32,840 bases of DNA from Saprospiraceae bacterium (GCA_020847915.1 JADLBE010000203.1:1-32840); one strand, 5' to 3'; shown: positions 21,624 to 31,554, counted from the first letter of the stretch. Notes: a model not told the origin generated them from the sequence alone. Program-made: numbers and translations.

Positions 21624-22529
21624 TTAACGGGTGAGCTGTTGGAATACGTCCTCTACGCTGAATACTTCTTTGTGCAGTTCCAGCAGGGTGAGTTGGTTGG
21701 CAACGGCAAAAGCAAACACGTCGGAACGCACGTCGTTTTGAACGGCCGATACCAGTTGCCAGCGGCGGTTGGCGAGTTTTTTCACCGATTGTACGTGGCG
21801 GATGCCGGCAAGTTGTTTTTCAGACACATCCTGCGCAAACTCCACCGTGATCAGGTTTTGTCCGCTGAACTGTTGTTTAAGCGCTTCAATTGGCGAATCT
21901 GCAACCAGTTTGCCTTTGTTGATGATGACTGCGCGGTCGCACACGGCTTCCACTTCGCCCAGAATGTGGGTGGAAAGAATCACCGTTTTTTCCTTGCCCA
22001 AATCGCGGATAAGCTGGCGGATTTCAACAATCTGGTTGGGATCGAGACCGGAAGTCGGCTCGTCGAGGATGAGTACCTGCGGATCGTGCAGCATGGCCTG
22101 GGCGAGGCCTACACGCTGCCGGTAACCTTTCGACAATTCGCTGATTTGTTTGTGTCTGTGGCTTTGCAAACCGGTGCGTTCAACCATCTCATCGGCGCGT
22201 TTGACGGCGTTTTTCACACCGTGCAAACCTGCTGCAAAATGAAGGTACTCAAGCACATACATATCCCGATACAGCGGATTGTGCTCGGGCAGGTAACCCA
22301 CGCATGCGCGCGATTCGATGGATTGCGACGCTACGTCGTAGCCACATACCTGTACGGTACCGGCCGATTGGGGCAGGTAACCGGTGATGATTTTCATCGT
22401 GGTGGTTTTTCCGGCGCCGTTGGGGCCCAAAAAACCAAGCACTTCTCCCGCATGCGCTTCGAAACTTACGTCGTCGACGGCGCGTTGGGTATCGTATGTT
22501 TTTACAAGGTGTTGAACTTTTACCGACAT
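21624..22529 (-). CDS. gldA: GldA-like ABC ATPase, mirror copy
   Basis: Reverse complement of 10312-11217; identical 301-residue ATPase with Walker A at residues 35-43. Confidence 0.87.
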   Translation of the reverse strand: MSVKVQHLVKTYDTQRAVDDVSFEAHAGEVLGFLGPNGAGKTTTMKIITGYLPQSAGTVQVCGYDVASQSIESRACVGYLPEHNPLYRDMYVLEYLHFAAGLHGVKNAVKRADEMVERTGLQSHRHKQISELSKGYRQRVGLAQAMLHDPQVLILDEPTSGLDPNQIVEIRQLIRDLGKEKTVILSTHILGEVEAVCDRAVIINKGKLVADSPIEALKQQFSGQNLITVEFAQDVSEKQLAGIRHVQSVKKLANRRWQLVSAVQNDVRSDVFAFAVANQLTLLELHKEVFSVEDVFQQLTR

Positions 22530-22577
22530 AGGTTGTGTTCGCCGCAAACCGGATTTTGTCCCGGTCCCGCGAAGCCG

Positions 22578-22585
22578 CAAAGTTA
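22578..22585 (-). promoter_or_regulatory. gldA-like -7 box (TAACTTTG), mirror copy
   Basis: Mirror of 10256-10263. Confidence 0.55.
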
Positions 22586-22783
22586 ACCATGATTTGCCGG
22601 ACTTCCCCCAAATTTTCACATTGGAGCTGGATTCCTGGGATTGTATTCCGTCACATTCGAATGGCTGCTCCTTTATTTTTAGGTACCTTCTACATTGGAA
22701 ATGAGGTAGTCGTGGTCGAATACCTGCAATTGCTTACTTTCGCCCCGCCCAACCACATAAATCCGAAAAACCACAACCAAAAC

Positions 22784-24100
22784 ATGGTATCCGATACTTT
22801 TGAAGTTATAGGCGGGCATCCGCTGAAAGGCGAACTGACACCGCAGGGCGCTAAAAACGAAGCGCTGCAGGTGATCAGCGCCGTGTTGCTCACCGACGAT
22901 GTGGTGACCATCTCCAACATCCCCGACATCCTCGATGTCAACAAACTCATCGAACTGCTGCGCGGACTGGGTGTAACGGCCGAAAAAACGGCGCCCGACA
23001 CCTACCGTTTCTGCGCCGGTACCATCGACGTGAGTTATTTGCGTTCCGAAAATTTCCTGCGCGACGCCCAACGCCTGCGCGGTTCGGTCATGCTCATCGG
23101 TCCGCTGCTCGCCCGTTTCGGCCGCGCTACCCTGCCCAAACCCGGCGGTGATAAAATCGGTCGCCGACGCCTTGATACCCACTTTCTGGGTTTCCAAAAA
23201 CTTGGCGCCGAGTTCAAATACGACGACGAAAAAGACATTTATTATGTGCAAAAACCCGACGGAGGTCTGAAGGGCACGTACCTGCACATGGACGAAATTT
23301 CTGTCACCGGTACCGCCAACGTGTTGATGGCCGCTGTGCTTTCCAAGGGTAAAACCACCCTCTACAACGCCGCCTGCGAACCGTACGTACAGCAACTTTG
23401 CCAAATGCTCGTGCGTATGGGCGCCCGCATCGAAGGTTTGGGCTCCAACCTCCTGCACATCGAAGGTGTTGAACAACTCGGCGGCACCGAACACCGCTGT
23501 TTGCCCGACATGATCGAAGTAGGCAGCTTCATCGGTCTCGCCGCCATGACCGCCTCCGACATCACCATCAAAAACGTCGGCGTTCAACACCTCGGCATCA
23601 TACCACACACCTTCGAACGCCTCGGCATCCAAATCGACGTGGTTGGCGACGACCTGCACATACCCGCCCAGGAACACTACGAAATCCAGACGTTCATCGA
23701 CGGTTCGATCATGACCATCTACGATGCTCCATGGCCCGGCTTTACGCCCGACCTCATGTCGATCATGCTCGTAACCGCCACCCAGGCCCGAGGAAGCGTA
23801 TTGATCCACCAAAAAATGTTCGAAAGTCGCTTGTTTTTTGTCGACAAACTCATCGACATGGGCGCACAAATCATCCTTTGCGACCCGCACCGCGCTACGG
23901 TCATCGGACTCGACCGCCGCTCACAACTTCGCGGCATCGAAATGACCTCACCCGACATCCGCGCCGGACAAGCCCTGCTCATCGCCGCACTATCTGCCAA
24001 AGGCAAAAGCATCATCCACAACGTGCACCAGATCGACCGAGGCTACCAGCACATTGATACGAGGTTGAATGCTATTGGGGCGAAGATTAGCAGGGTGTAG
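22784..24100 (+). CDS. murA: UDP-N-acetylglucosamine 1-carboxyvinyltransferase, mirror copy
   Basis: Reverse complement of 8741-10057; identical 438-residue MurA. The Asp123 codon (GAT) that replaces the usual active-site Cys is at 23150-23152. Confidence 0.97.
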   Translation: MVSDTFEVIGGHPLKGELTPQGAKNEALQVISAVLLTDDVVTISNIPDILDVNKLIELLRGLGVTAEKTAPDTYRFCAGTIDVSYLRSENFLRDAQRLRGSVMLIGPLLARFGRATLPKPGGDKIGRRRLDTHFLGFQKLGAEFKYDDEKDIYYVQKPDGGLKGTYLHMDEISVTGTANVLMAAVLSKGKTTLYNAACEPYVQQLCQMLVRMGARIEGLGSNLLHIEGVEQLGGTEHRCLPDMIEVGSFIGLAAMTASDITIKNVGVQHLGIIPHTFERLGIQIDVVGDDLHIPAQEHYEIQTFIDGSIMTIYDAPWPGFTPDLMSIMLVTATQARGSVLIHQKMFESRLFFVDKLIDMGAQIILCDPHRATVIGLDRRSQLRGIEMTSPDIRAGQALLIAALSAKGKSIIHNVHQIDRGYQHIDTRLNAIGAKISRV

Positions 24101-24111
24101 GCTTTGAATTA

Positions 24112-24395
24112 CGAGATACGAAATTTGAAATTTGATTTTTGAATTTAAAGGGCCCTCACTCCGCCCATTTTGTCTGAATCAGGATTCCCAGGATTTGAAG
24201 ATTTCCAGGATTTAAATTGCAGGATTGGATTTTTCGGAATTTTAGGATCATTTCAGCTCAAATCCTGTAATCTACTTTAATCCAATCATGCAATTTAAAA
24301 TCCTGAAAATCTTCAAATCCTGGGAATCCTGATTCAGACAAAAAAGCGGAGTGAGGGCTTAAATTCAAATTTCAAAAATCGTATCTGGTATCTCG
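24112..24395. repeat. Large imperfect inverted repeat, mirror copy
   Basis: Reverse complement of 8446-8729, in the 340-bp gap between the convergent murA and DUF1460 genes; nothing coding is seen in it. Confidence 0.9.
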
Positions 24396-24404
24396 TCAAT
24401 AAAT

Positions 24405-24450
24405 CCCGACCAACAGACCAACCGACCAACCGACTAACTGACTAACCGAC
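24405..24450 (-). repeat. GTCGGTTA-type octamer array, mirror copy
   Basis: Reverse complement of 8391-8436, overlapping the end of the mirrored DUF1460 gene. Confidence 0.9.
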
Positions 24451-25278
24451 TACCCGCAGCACCATAATTCCCGTTTGTCCCACCTGGCTCCGTACGTATG
24501 CCCCCAGCGGTTGGGACGAAACCATCACTCGTTTGCTGAGGGAGGAGGCGTGCAACAAATGGATGCGGCCGTTGCGCACGACGGCAAAGCCCTGGTGCGC
24601 GATATCCAGGTCGCGTTTGGCGGAGGTGAGCAGGATGATGTCGCCCGGTTTCAGTTTGTCCTCCACCATTTCGATACGGTTTTCAGGTATGTAATGCCAG
24701 GCGTGACGGTTGATGCGTGTTTCGGCGTTTTGAATGTCCTGTAAGTTTTTTGGGTTGTTCAATGCCGGGTATTTGTGGGGCCTTGCAGACATGTAGGCGA
24801 TGTGTTTATCGTAACGTCTGCCGCCCAGTTGCTCGGTGATGTCGGTGACGTAGCCCAGCTTTTCAGCCTGCAAGGTCCAGCCGGTAAAATAATGTATGCG
24901 CGAGCCGTACCCGTTGATCGTGCCGCCCCAATAGCGAAGTTGACGAAGGTAATTTTCGTAGGATGTTAAACCCGGAGGCGTCTCCTGAGAAGTCAGGGCG
25001 ATGGCAAGGCTGTTTTCCACCAACGTCCAGCAATCGAGTTGACGTAGGTTGACGACGAGTTTTTCGGAGGTATTTACGTCGAGGGTACCGGAAACATAAG
25101 GGGCGCCGAGAAACGATTCGGCAACGGCAAGGGTTCGGGCGGCCAGGGATGTTTCGGCTGCGGCAATTGCAACTTTGGATGCAAAAAGGGTTGCGTCACG
25201 TGGGTCGATACCAGGCGATTGTTGTTGGAAAGCCGTGCCGAAAAACACCGCCAATAGACAAAATAAGTGCCGCAACAT
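24442..25278 (-). CDS. DUF1460 amidase-like exported protein, mirror copy
   Basis: Reverse complement of 7563-8399; identical 278-residue protein with candidate Cys83 and His228. Confidence 0.9.
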   Translation of the reverse strand: MLRHLFCLLAVFFGTAFQQQSPGIDPRDATLFASKVAIAAAETSLAARTLAVAESFLGAPYVSGTLDVNTSEKLVVNLRQLDCWTLVENSLAIALTSQETPPGLTSYENYLRQLRYWGGTINGYGSRIHYFTGWTLQAEKLGYVTDITEQLGGRRYDKHIAYMSARPHKYPALNNPKNLQDIQNAETRINRHAWHYIPENRIEMVEDKLKPGDIILLTSAKRDLDIAHQGFAVVRNGRIHLLHASSLSKRVMVSSQPLGAYVRSQVGQTGIMVLRVVG

Positions 25279-25304
25279 GAATAATAAAAGTCTGTTTTGT
25301 GTTA

Positions 25305-25312
25305 CAAAAGTA
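25305..25312 (-). promoter_or_regulatory. DUF1460 gene -7 box (TACTTTTG), mirror copy
   Basis: Mirror of 7529-7536. Confidence 0.6.
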
Positions 25313-25408
25313 AACAAACAGCGTCTCAATGACCCGGTTAGTTTTCAGGAGCAACCAACAGCACATGTTAACCTACCCGGAAAATTTGCAGTTGCGCGGC
25401 GAAAAACG

Positions 25409-25416
25409 TACTTTTG
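25409..25416 (+). promoter_or_regulatory. SPOR-OmpA gene promoter (TACTTTTG), mirror copy
   Basis: Mirror of 7425-7432, with the -33 TTG at 25386-25388 and a 20-nt spacer. Confidence 0.7.
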
Positions 25417-25464
25417 TACTTTGATCCGAACCGATATTCACTTAATCATCCTCCTTACACACCC

Positions 25465-26223
25465 ATGAAGTTGAGACATCTCGTTCTGACTTGCATTTGT
25501 TCGTCCCTGCTTGCATTCACTCCCCTGATGGCGCAGGATTTCCGCGTACAGGTTGCCGCTTTTGCAGATTCCGTTTCTTCGTCGTACTTCAAATCGCGTG
25601 GTGTGGAAGGCGTGGTTACAACGGTCGACCAAATGGGTATGCACCGTTATTTTTACGGTTCCTACCAAACACGCGAACAAGCCGAACAAATTCAGAAACA
25701 ACTGATCAGCAAAGGCTTTCCGTTCGCCGCCATCATCGACCTTGAAGAACAGCGCATCCTGTGCGGCGCCAATTGTCCTTATTTCCGTACCGACGGTGCG
25801 GTGTTTGTTCAGGACAAAGCCCGCAGTTCCACCCTTCGCAACATTTATTTTGATTTCGGCCGCTCCAACCTCTCCGCCGAATCCAAAGCCGAGCTCGACG
25901 TCGTGGCCCAGACCCTGCGCGAGCATCCTACCATGAAGCTGAAACTGCTTGGTTATACCGATGCCGTGGGCAGCGCCCAGTCCAACGTTAACCTTGCCAC
26001 CACGCGTGCCCGTGCTGCACGCAATTACCTGATCAACAAGGGTATCCGTGCCGATCGCATGTACATCAAAGTATTCGGCGAAGCTGATCCTGTTGCTGCC
26101 AACGAAGATTTCGACGGCAACGACATCGCAGAAAACCGCAAACACAACCGCCGTGTGGTACTCGCCATCGTTGACGATGCAGGTGAAGTAAAAACGAACA
26201 AAGACCTCGGAGGCTCGTTTTAA
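25465..26223 (+). CDS. SPOR-OmpA envelope protein, mirror copy
   Basis: Reverse complement of 6618-7376; identical 252-residue protein. Confidence 0.9.
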   Translation: MKLRHLVLTCICSSLLAFTPLMAQDFRVQVAAFADSVSSSYFKSRGVEGVVTTVDQMGMHRYFYGSYQTREQAEQIQKQLISKGFPFAAIIDLEEQRILCGANCPYFRTDGAVFVQDKARSSTLRNIYFDFGRSNLSAESKAELDVVAQTLREHPTMKLKLLGYTDAVGSAQSNVNLATTRARAARNYLINKGIRADRMYIKVFGEADPVAANEDFDGNDIAENRKHNRRVVLAIVDDAGEVKTNKDLGGSF

Positions 26224-26224
26224 A

Positions 26225-26257
26225 AAGTCGTAAGTCGTAAGTCGTAAGTCGTAAGTC
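26225..26257 (+). repeat. GTCGTAA array after the SPOR-OmpA gene, mirror copy
   Basis: Reverse complement of 6584-6616, seen here in the sense of the gene. Confidence 0.95.
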
Positions 26258-26280
26258 AGCATTCGGCTTAGTATTTCAAT

Positions 26281-26327
26281 AAAAAAATGCCCAATCGTTT
26301 GAATTCCAAACAATTGGGCATTTTTTT
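26281..26327. terminator. Bidirectional terminator, mirror copy
   Basis: Reverse complement of 6514-6560. Confidence 0.93.
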
Positions 26328-26353
26328 ATTCCAATCCCAAGCTATAGCCCGAC

Positions 26354-26367
26354 TTACGACTTACGAC
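26354..26367 (-). repeat. GTCGTAA repeat at the end of the TIGR02757 gene, mirror copy
   Basis: Reverse complement of 6474-6487. Confidence 0.9.
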
Positions 26368-27134
26368 TTCAGTACTCCCATTCCGAATAAAGCAAAATCG
26401 TATTTCACCGGGTCTTCCGGATCAAAGGCGCGGAGGTTTTCCGTGAGTTCAAGTACAGCCTTCCAATCGACCTGGGTACGTGTCAGCAGGCCCAGTTTGC
26501 GCGCTACTTTTTCCACATGAACATCAAGTGGTATCAGCAATTGTGACGGCCGTAACCGTTGCCAGTCGCCAAAATCGACCCCGGCTTCATCGCGGCGTAC
26601 CATCCAGCGCAGGAACATGTTGATACGTTTGCAGGTACTGCCCCTGTCGGGTGTGGCCACGTGTTTGCGTGTACGCCCGGGTGCATAAGGATGGTCGAAA
26701 AACGTTTGGTGAAACCCTGCGATGGCGTTTTCCACATGCACTTCGCCGGGTTTCAGGTGGCTTACAAAAGCATCTTCCAGCGAGTGATGCTGCCGGTAGT
26801 GGTTTTGAAAAAACTCCAGGAAGTACAGGGTGTCGGTGGCCTGAAAGGTTCGGTGTTTAAACTCCAGGAAACGTTGGCGGTCCTTTTCTTCATGGTTTAA
26901 AATGAAGTCGTAAGGCGCGCCGTCCATCAATTGAACCAACTTTTCAGCACTGTTGATGATGCTTTTTCGGTTGCCCCAGGCGAGTGTGGCCGTCCAAAAG
27001 GCCATGATCTCGCGGTCCTGCAGCTGCGTAAAGCGGTGCGGTATACGGATCGGATCGTGTGGAATAAAGTCGGGGGTATTGAAACGCCGCAAGGCTTCAT
27101 CGAGCATGCGGCGCAGAGCATCCTGGTCGGCCAT
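26361..27134 (-). CDS. TIGR02757 (DUF2400) family protein, mirror copy
   Basis: Reverse complement of 5707-6480; identical 257-residue protein. Confidence 0.88.
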   Translation of the reverse strand: MADQDALRRMLDEALRRFNTPDFIPHDPIRIPHRFTQLQDREIMAFWTATLAWGNRKSIINSAEKLVQLMDGAPYDFILNHEEKDRQRFLEFKHRTFQATDTLYFLEFFQNHYRQHHSLEDAFVSHLKPGEVHVENAIAGFHQTFFDHPYAPGRTRKHVATPDRGSTCKRINMFLRWMVRRDEAGVDFGDWQRLRPSQLLIPLDVHVEKVARKLGLLTRTQVDWKAVLELTENLRAFDPEDPVKYDFALFGMGVLKS

Positions 27135-27143
27135 GGGCCAAAA

Positions 27144-27500
27144 TTAGGCAACCTTGGCAACCGCTTTTTCAATCACCGGCTTTTTCTTTTTGGCAGCTGC
27201 TTTGGCTTTTTCTTTTTGTTGCTCAGCCCACTGGTACAAACGGAACTGTGCCAGGGTGAGGGCGGCTTCTTCAAATTCGCGCATCAGTTTGGCCTGACGG
27301 AAGGCCGTCAACTTTTCCATAAGCACAACCTGGTCGCCGGAAGGCAAAACTTCACGGTAAGCTGCTTTGGCAGCTTCCTTGGCCTTGATGGCATCTTCTA
27401 CACGCGCCTCGGCGGCCTGGATTTCTTTGTACAAAGCTTTGAAACGGGCATTGGTTTTCCACTGCTCCGATTGGAGCATCTTGGCAATTTTCTTCTTCAT
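27144..27500 (-). CDS. Small basic coiled-coil protein, mirror copy
   Basis: Reverse complement of 5341-5697; identical 118-residue protein with the Lys-rich tail. Confidence 0.75.
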   Translation of the reverse strand: MKKKIAKMLQSEQWKTNARFKALYKEIQAAEARVEDAIKAKEAAKAAYREVLPSGDQVVLMEKLTAFRQAKLMREFEEAALTLAQFRLYQWAEQQKEKAKAAAKKKKPVIEKAVAKVA

Positions 27501-27513
27501 AAAATGTGTTTTT

Positions 27514-27539
27514 AAAAAACAGACGACTCCTCGGTCGTC
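27514..27539 (-). terminator. Leader hairpin with T-run, mirror copy
   Basis: Reverse complement of 5302-5327. Confidence 0.4.
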
Positions 27540-27566
27540 ATGGCAAGGTTAGGAACCTGACTGGCA

Positions 27567-27574
27567 CAAAGGTC
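27567..27574 (-). promoter_or_regulatory. -7 box (GACCTTTG) of the small basic protein gene, mirror copy
   Basis: Mirror of 5267-5274. Confidence 0.4.
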
Positions 27575-27576
27575 CA

Positions 27577-27630
27577 AAACTTAACAATTATTTAATGTTA
27601 AGTTTACCTGGAAGGAAAAAACTTAACATT
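27577..27630. promoter_or_regulatory. GTTAAGTTT / AAACTTAAC inverted repeats, mirror copy
   Basis: Reverse complement of 5211-5264. Confidence 0.5.
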
Positions 27631-27700
27631 TGATGAAAATGATTTTTAGCCTACGGCAAATAAAAACGGTTGGCTGCGCCAAAAAGTCCCGGCTAAATCC

Positions 27701-27708
27701 GACCTTTG
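27701..27708 (+). promoter_or_regulatory. Probable carA -7 box (GACCTTTG), mirror copy
   Basis: Mirror of 5133-5140. Confidence 0.4.
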
Positions 27709-27754
27709 CCGCCCGAAAACCAGCGGCAGTGCAGGTCGCATATTCCACAAACAC

Positions 27755-28840
27755 ATGGGCAAAGCCATTCTCCTTCTCGAAGACGGTACCGTATTCCACG
27801 GTACTGCCGCCGGCAAAATCGGCACTACCACCGGCGAAATTTGTTTCAACACCGGCATGACCGGCTATCAGGAAATTTTTACCGACCCTTCTTACTTCGG
27901 ACAAATCCTTGTAGCCACCAACGTGCACATCGGCAACTACGGCATCAAAAACTCCGAAGTTGAAAGCAACGGCATCAAAATTGCCGGCTTCATTTGCCGT
28001 AATTTTAATGTTCCGTACAGCCGTGCCAATGCCGATCTGAGCATTCAGGACTACTTCGAACAACAAAACCTCGTGGCCATAGAAGGTGTGGATACCCGCG
28101 CCATCGTACAGCACATCCGCCAACGCGGCGCCATGAACTGCATCATTTCGTCGGAGATCGACGATGTCGACCAACTCATTGGCATCCTTAAAAACACACC
28201 CAGCATGGACGGCCTCGAGCTTTCCAGCCGCGTCACCTGCTCCGAACCTTACGAAATCGGTGATCCCGAAGCGCCCTACCGCATTGCCGTAATGGACTAC
28301 GGGGTGAAAAAGAACATCCTGCGCTGTTTCGATCAACGCAAATGTTTCCTTCGTGTATTTCCAGCCCAAACACCCTTCGAGACGGTAAAAGCCTGGAATC
28401 CCGACGGTTACTTCCTGTCCAACGGTCCTGGCGACCCGGCACCCATGGACTACGCCGTGGACAACATCCGCAAAATGCTGGCCGAAGAAAAGCCACTGTT
28501 TGGTATTTGTCTGGGACAACAACTGCTCGCACGCGCGGTCGGGTTGCCCACCTACAAACTCCACCACGGCCACCGCGGCATCAACCACCCGGTAAAAAAC
28601 CTCATCACCGGCCAAAGTGAAATTACCAGTCAAAACCACGGATTCGGCGTTCTCGAACAAGCCGTGTACGATTCCCCTTCCCTCGTTGAAGCTACCCACA
28701 TCAACCTCAACGACAATACGGTGGAAGGCATCCGCCTGAAAAACAAACCTGCCTTCAGCGTACAATACCACCCCGAAGCCAGTCCCGGCCCACACGACGC
28801 ACGGTATTTGTTTGATGCGTTTGTGGAAATGCTGTCATAG
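27755..28840 (+). CDS. carA: Carbamoyl-phosphate synthase small subunit, mirror copy
   Basis: Reverse complement of 4001-5086; identical 361-residue CarA with Cys252, His339 and Glu341. Confidence 0.97.
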   Translation: MGKAILLLEDGTVFHGTAAGKIGTTTGEICFNTGMTGYQEIFTDPSYFGQILVATNVHIGNYGIKNSEVESNGIKIAGFICRNFNVPYSRANADLSIQDYFEQQNLVAIEGVDTRAIVQHIRQRGAMNCIISSEIDDVDQLIGILKNTPSMDGLELSSRVTCSEPYEIGDPEAPYRIAVMDYGVKKNILRCFDQRKCFLRVFPAQTPFETVKAWNPDGYFLSNGPGDPAPMDYAVDNIRKMLAEEKPLFGICLGQQLLARAVGLPTYKLHHGHRGINHPVKNLITGQSEITSQNHGFGVLEQAVYDSPSLVEATHINLNDNTVEGIRLKNKPAFSVQYHPEASPGPHDARYLFDAFVEMLS

Positions 28841-28897
28841 CAGGCAGCAGGCAGCAGGCAGCAGGCAGCAGGCAGCAGGCAGCAGGCAGCAGGCAGC
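28841..28897 (+). repeat. AGGCAGC heptamer array after carA, mirror copy
   Basis: Reverse complement of 3944-4000; eight exact copies read in the carA direction. Confidence 0.96.
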
Positions 28898-28909
28898 TAA
28901 AAAAAATAC

Positions 28910-28940
28910 AATGGGTCATCCCTTTCAGGGATGACTCATT
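28910..28940. terminator. Bidirectional terminator, mirror copy
   Basis: Reverse complement of 3901-3931. Confidence 0.85.
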
Positions 28941-29015
28941 TTTATTTATTGAATTTGATAGTTTCTATAGGACTCACTACTTTCGGCCACTTGTAAATGT
29001 AAAACGCATGCGCAC

Positions 29016-29057
29016 TGCCTGCTGCCTGCTGCCTGCTAACTGCTAACTGCTAACTGC
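29016..29057 (-). repeat. GCAGTTA/GCAGGCA array, mirror copy
   Basis: Reverse complement of 3784-3825. Confidence 0.95.
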
Positions 29058-29820
29058 TTTTAAAAGCTTTAATCGCATTTTTCGTAAAATCCGACAGCGC
29101 CAGTCGGCCGCTGATGGCGGCGCGTTCGCTCAGGAGCGTATCCCAGTGCTCCGTACCTTTCCAAAAGATGGATTTGAGTTCGGCGAGCGCCTCGGTGTGG
29201 TAACCGCAGAGTTTTGCACTGAAATGTTCGATGTAGGCGTCGAGTTGTTCTTCACTTTCAAAAGCTTCCTGGAAAAGACCTTTGGCTTTGGCCCATTCGG
29301 CCGTTTGCCATTCGTCGGGGTTCAGCGCCATTTGGCTGAAAGCTGCCGGGCCTACTTTGCGTTCCACGGCTGGACCGATGACAAAGGGGCCGAAACCCAC
29401 GGCAAGTTCGCTGAGGCGCACGGAGGCGTATTTGCTGGCCAGACAGTAGTCGGTGGCTGCTAAAAGTCCTACGCCGCCGCCCACAGCTTTGCCGTTGATA
29501 CGTCCCAAGATGATTTTGGAACATGTGCGCATGGCATTGATCACGTTCCCGAAGCCGGAAAAAAAGCGGTGGCCGGTTTCAAAATCGTTGATGGCGGAAA
29601 GTTCGTCGAAACTGGCGCCTGCACAAAAGGTTTTGTGGCCTTCACTGGCCAGCAGCACGATGCGAGCCGCCGGATCGCTTGAAGCACGTTCGAACGCGTC
29701 GGCGAGGCTCTGAAGCAGTTTGCTGGGCAAACTGTTGTGGTTGGGGTGAAAAAAAACGATACGTGCCACGCCGGCGGGTGAAACCTCGTATTTGACGTAG
29801 CCTTGCTGGGTAATATCCAT
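29050..29820 (-). CDS. Enoyl-CoA hydratase/isomerase family protein, mirror copy
   Basis: Reverse complement of 3021-3791; identical 256-residue protein. Confidence 0.88.
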   Translation of the reverse strand: MDITQQGYVKYEVSPAGVARIVFFHPNHNSLPSKLLQSLADAFERASSDPAARIVLLASEGHKTFCAGASFDELSAINDFETGHRFFSGFGNVINAMRTCSKIILGRINGKAVGGGVGLLAATDYCLASKYASVRLSELAVGFGPFVIGPAVERKVGPAAFSQMALNPDEWQTAEWAKAKGLFQEAFESEEQLDAYIEHFSAKLCGYHTEALAELKSIFWKGTEHWDTLLSERAAISGRLALSDFTKNAIKAFKSS

Positions 29821-29846
29821 GGTGAAATTTGTTCGGTTAAGGGTGG

Positions 29847-29854
29847 CAAAGATA
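29847..29854 (-). promoter_or_regulatory. Enoyl-CoA hydratase -7 box (TATCTTTG), mirror copy
   Basis: Mirror of 2987-2994. Confidence 0.6.
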
Positions 29855-29879
29855 CCTACAAACACACGACCTTAGCACC

Positions 29880-30650
29880 ATGCGCACTACGCTTGTACAA
29901 ACCGACCTCATCTGGGAGAACCCTGTCGCCAACCGGGAACGTTTCGATGCCTTGCTCGCACCGCTTGCCGGAGCCACCGACCTGGTTTTGCTGCCCGAAA
30001 TGTTCACCACAGGATTCAGCATGCGTCCGGAAACGTTGTCCGAAACGATGGACGGTGAAACCGTACGCTGGATGTTGAACCATGCCCGGCAACTGGATGC
30101 TGCTGTTTGTGGTTCGTTCATTTGCAAAGAGGCCGGCAGCTATTACAACCGCCTGCTCGTGGCTTTCCCCGACGGCACAACACTGCATTACGACAAACGG
30201 CACCGCTTTGCACTTGCCGGTGAACACGAGCACTATGCGGCGGGTACGCAACGTCTGGTTTTTGAATGGCGGGGATGGCGCATTTGTCCCATGATTTGTT
30301 ACGATTTACGGTTTCCGGTGTGGAGCAGGCAGCAAAAGGAGCCGTATGACCTTATTTTTTTTCTGGCCAACTGGCCCTCGCGCAGAGCGCACCATTGGCG
30401 AAGCTTACTTCCAGCGCGATCCATTGAAAATCAAGCATTTACAGCAGGCGTGAACATCATCGGCACCGATGGAAACGGCTACGAATACGGCGGGGATTCG
30501 GTGCTTCTGGATTGTTCCGGACAAGAAATTTTATCGCCGAAAGACCAAAAAGGCGTCTTTACCACAGAACTTTCCTTGGATTTTTTACATAAATACCGTC
30601 GCGAGTTGCCCTTTCTCGCCGATGCCGATGATTTTGTATTGAACCTGTGA
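29880..30650 (+). CDS. YafV-type omega-amidase, mirror copy
   Basis: Reverse complement of 2191-2961; identical 256-residue protein with Glu40, Lys106 and Cys140. Confidence 0.9.
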   Translation: MRTTLVQTDLIWENPVANRERFDALLAPLAGATDLVLLPEMFTTGFSMRPETLSETMDGETVRWMLNHARQLDAAVCGSFICKEAGSYYNRLLVAFPDGTTLHYDKRHRFALAGEHEHYAAGTQRLVFEWRGWRICPMICYDLRFPVWSRQQKEPYDLIFFLANWPSRRAHHWRSLLPARSIENQAFTAGVNIIGTDGNGYEYGGDSVLLDCSGQEILSPKDQKGVFTTELSLDFLHKYRRELPFLADADDFVLNL

Positions 30651-30699
30651 CTTTGTTCCATTTTTTGTTTTAAACGCATTGTTTTTTGAAAGCAATTGC

Positions 30700-30707
30700 T
30701 ACCTTTG
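30700..30707 (+). promoter_or_regulatory. NlpC/P60 gene -7 box (TACCTTTG), mirror copy
   Basis: Mirror of 2134-2141, with the TTG at 30679-30681. Confidence 0.6.
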
Positions 30708-30898
30708 CCGTCGGCTTGCAGGGAAATTATCCCAAATCGACTCCGGTTTCATAATCCTCTCCATGAACATATCCGCCGCACGCAAGCCATTTCGGAGTCC
30801 ATAATTGCCCAAGAATCGCCTTTTTCTTGTCATCCCGTCAGGGATTAATCCCCTACAGACGGCCCGGCGGCCGTTTGCTTCACTAAACTTACACACTT
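30708..30898 (+). promoter_or_regulatory. Structured leader of the NlpC/P60 gene, mirror copy
   Basis: Reverse complement of 1943-2133; here it reads in the sense of the gene. The long-range stem pairs 30739-30745 with 30793-30799; the GTCATCCCGTCAGGGA element and GGGATTAATCCC palindrome are at 30827-30852. Confidence 0.45.
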
Positions 30899-31456
30899 AT
30901 GATGTTCGAAACAAAACGTTTCAACCGTTCAGTTCAATTTATTGCCACATGTAGCCTGGTTCTGCTATTTTGGGTTTCCTCCTCAGCCTTTTACAGCCCC
31001 GGCAAAAATCCAGCACGTGAAGTAGGCGCTGAAATCATGCAGCTCCGCGAGCAGGTTACCGGTTGGGCCCAAACTTTCACCGGACTCCGCTACCGATACG
31101 CAGGACAGAGCCCTAAAACAGGTTTCGACTGCTCGGGTTTTACCCGTTACATCCTGAAAGAATTCAACATCAACGTATCCTCCAGCTCGAGCACGCAGTC
31201 GCGTCAGGGCAAACGGATTTCCCTTAACGACGTATTGCCAGGCGACCTGGTGTTTTTCGGCGGCAAAGGTTACATCCAGCACGTTGCTTTGGTGGTTGAA
31301 AACACCGCCGAAGGCATCATCTGCGTACACAGCACTTGCTCGCGTGGCATCGTTGTGGAAAACATCAGTACTTCCAGGTACTGGAAACCGCGCATCCTGT
31401 TTGCCCGCGATGTCATCAGCGATCAGGCGCCTTTGTTTGCAGACTCCCAATTGTAA
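30899..31456 (+). CDS. NlpC/P60 endopeptidase, mirror copy
   Basis: Reverse complement of 1385-1942; identical 185-residue protein with Cys78, His128 and His144. Confidence 0.93.
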   Translation: MMFETKRFNRSVQFIATCSLVLLFWVSSSAFYSPGKNPAREVGAEIMQLREQVTGWAQTFTGLRYRYAGQSPKTGFDCSGFTRYILKEFNINVSSSSSTQSRQGKRISLNDVLPGDLVFFGGKGYIQHVALVVENTAEGIICVHSTCSRGIVVENISTSRYWKPRILFARDVISDQAPLFADSQL

Positions 31457-31522
31457 TTGTTAAAGAAAATACAATGCGTTTTCGCATCATACCTTACCGG
31501 TATGAAAAAAAGTTAATACATG

Positions 31523-31554
31523 AGCCATTCCGTTAAAACGGGGTGGCTTTTTTT
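31523..31554 (+). terminator. Terminator of the NlpC/P60 gene, mirror copy
   Basis: Reverse complement of 1287-1318; the T-run is at 31548-31554. Two smaller hairpins precede it at 31474-31487 and 31488-31504. Confidence 0.85.
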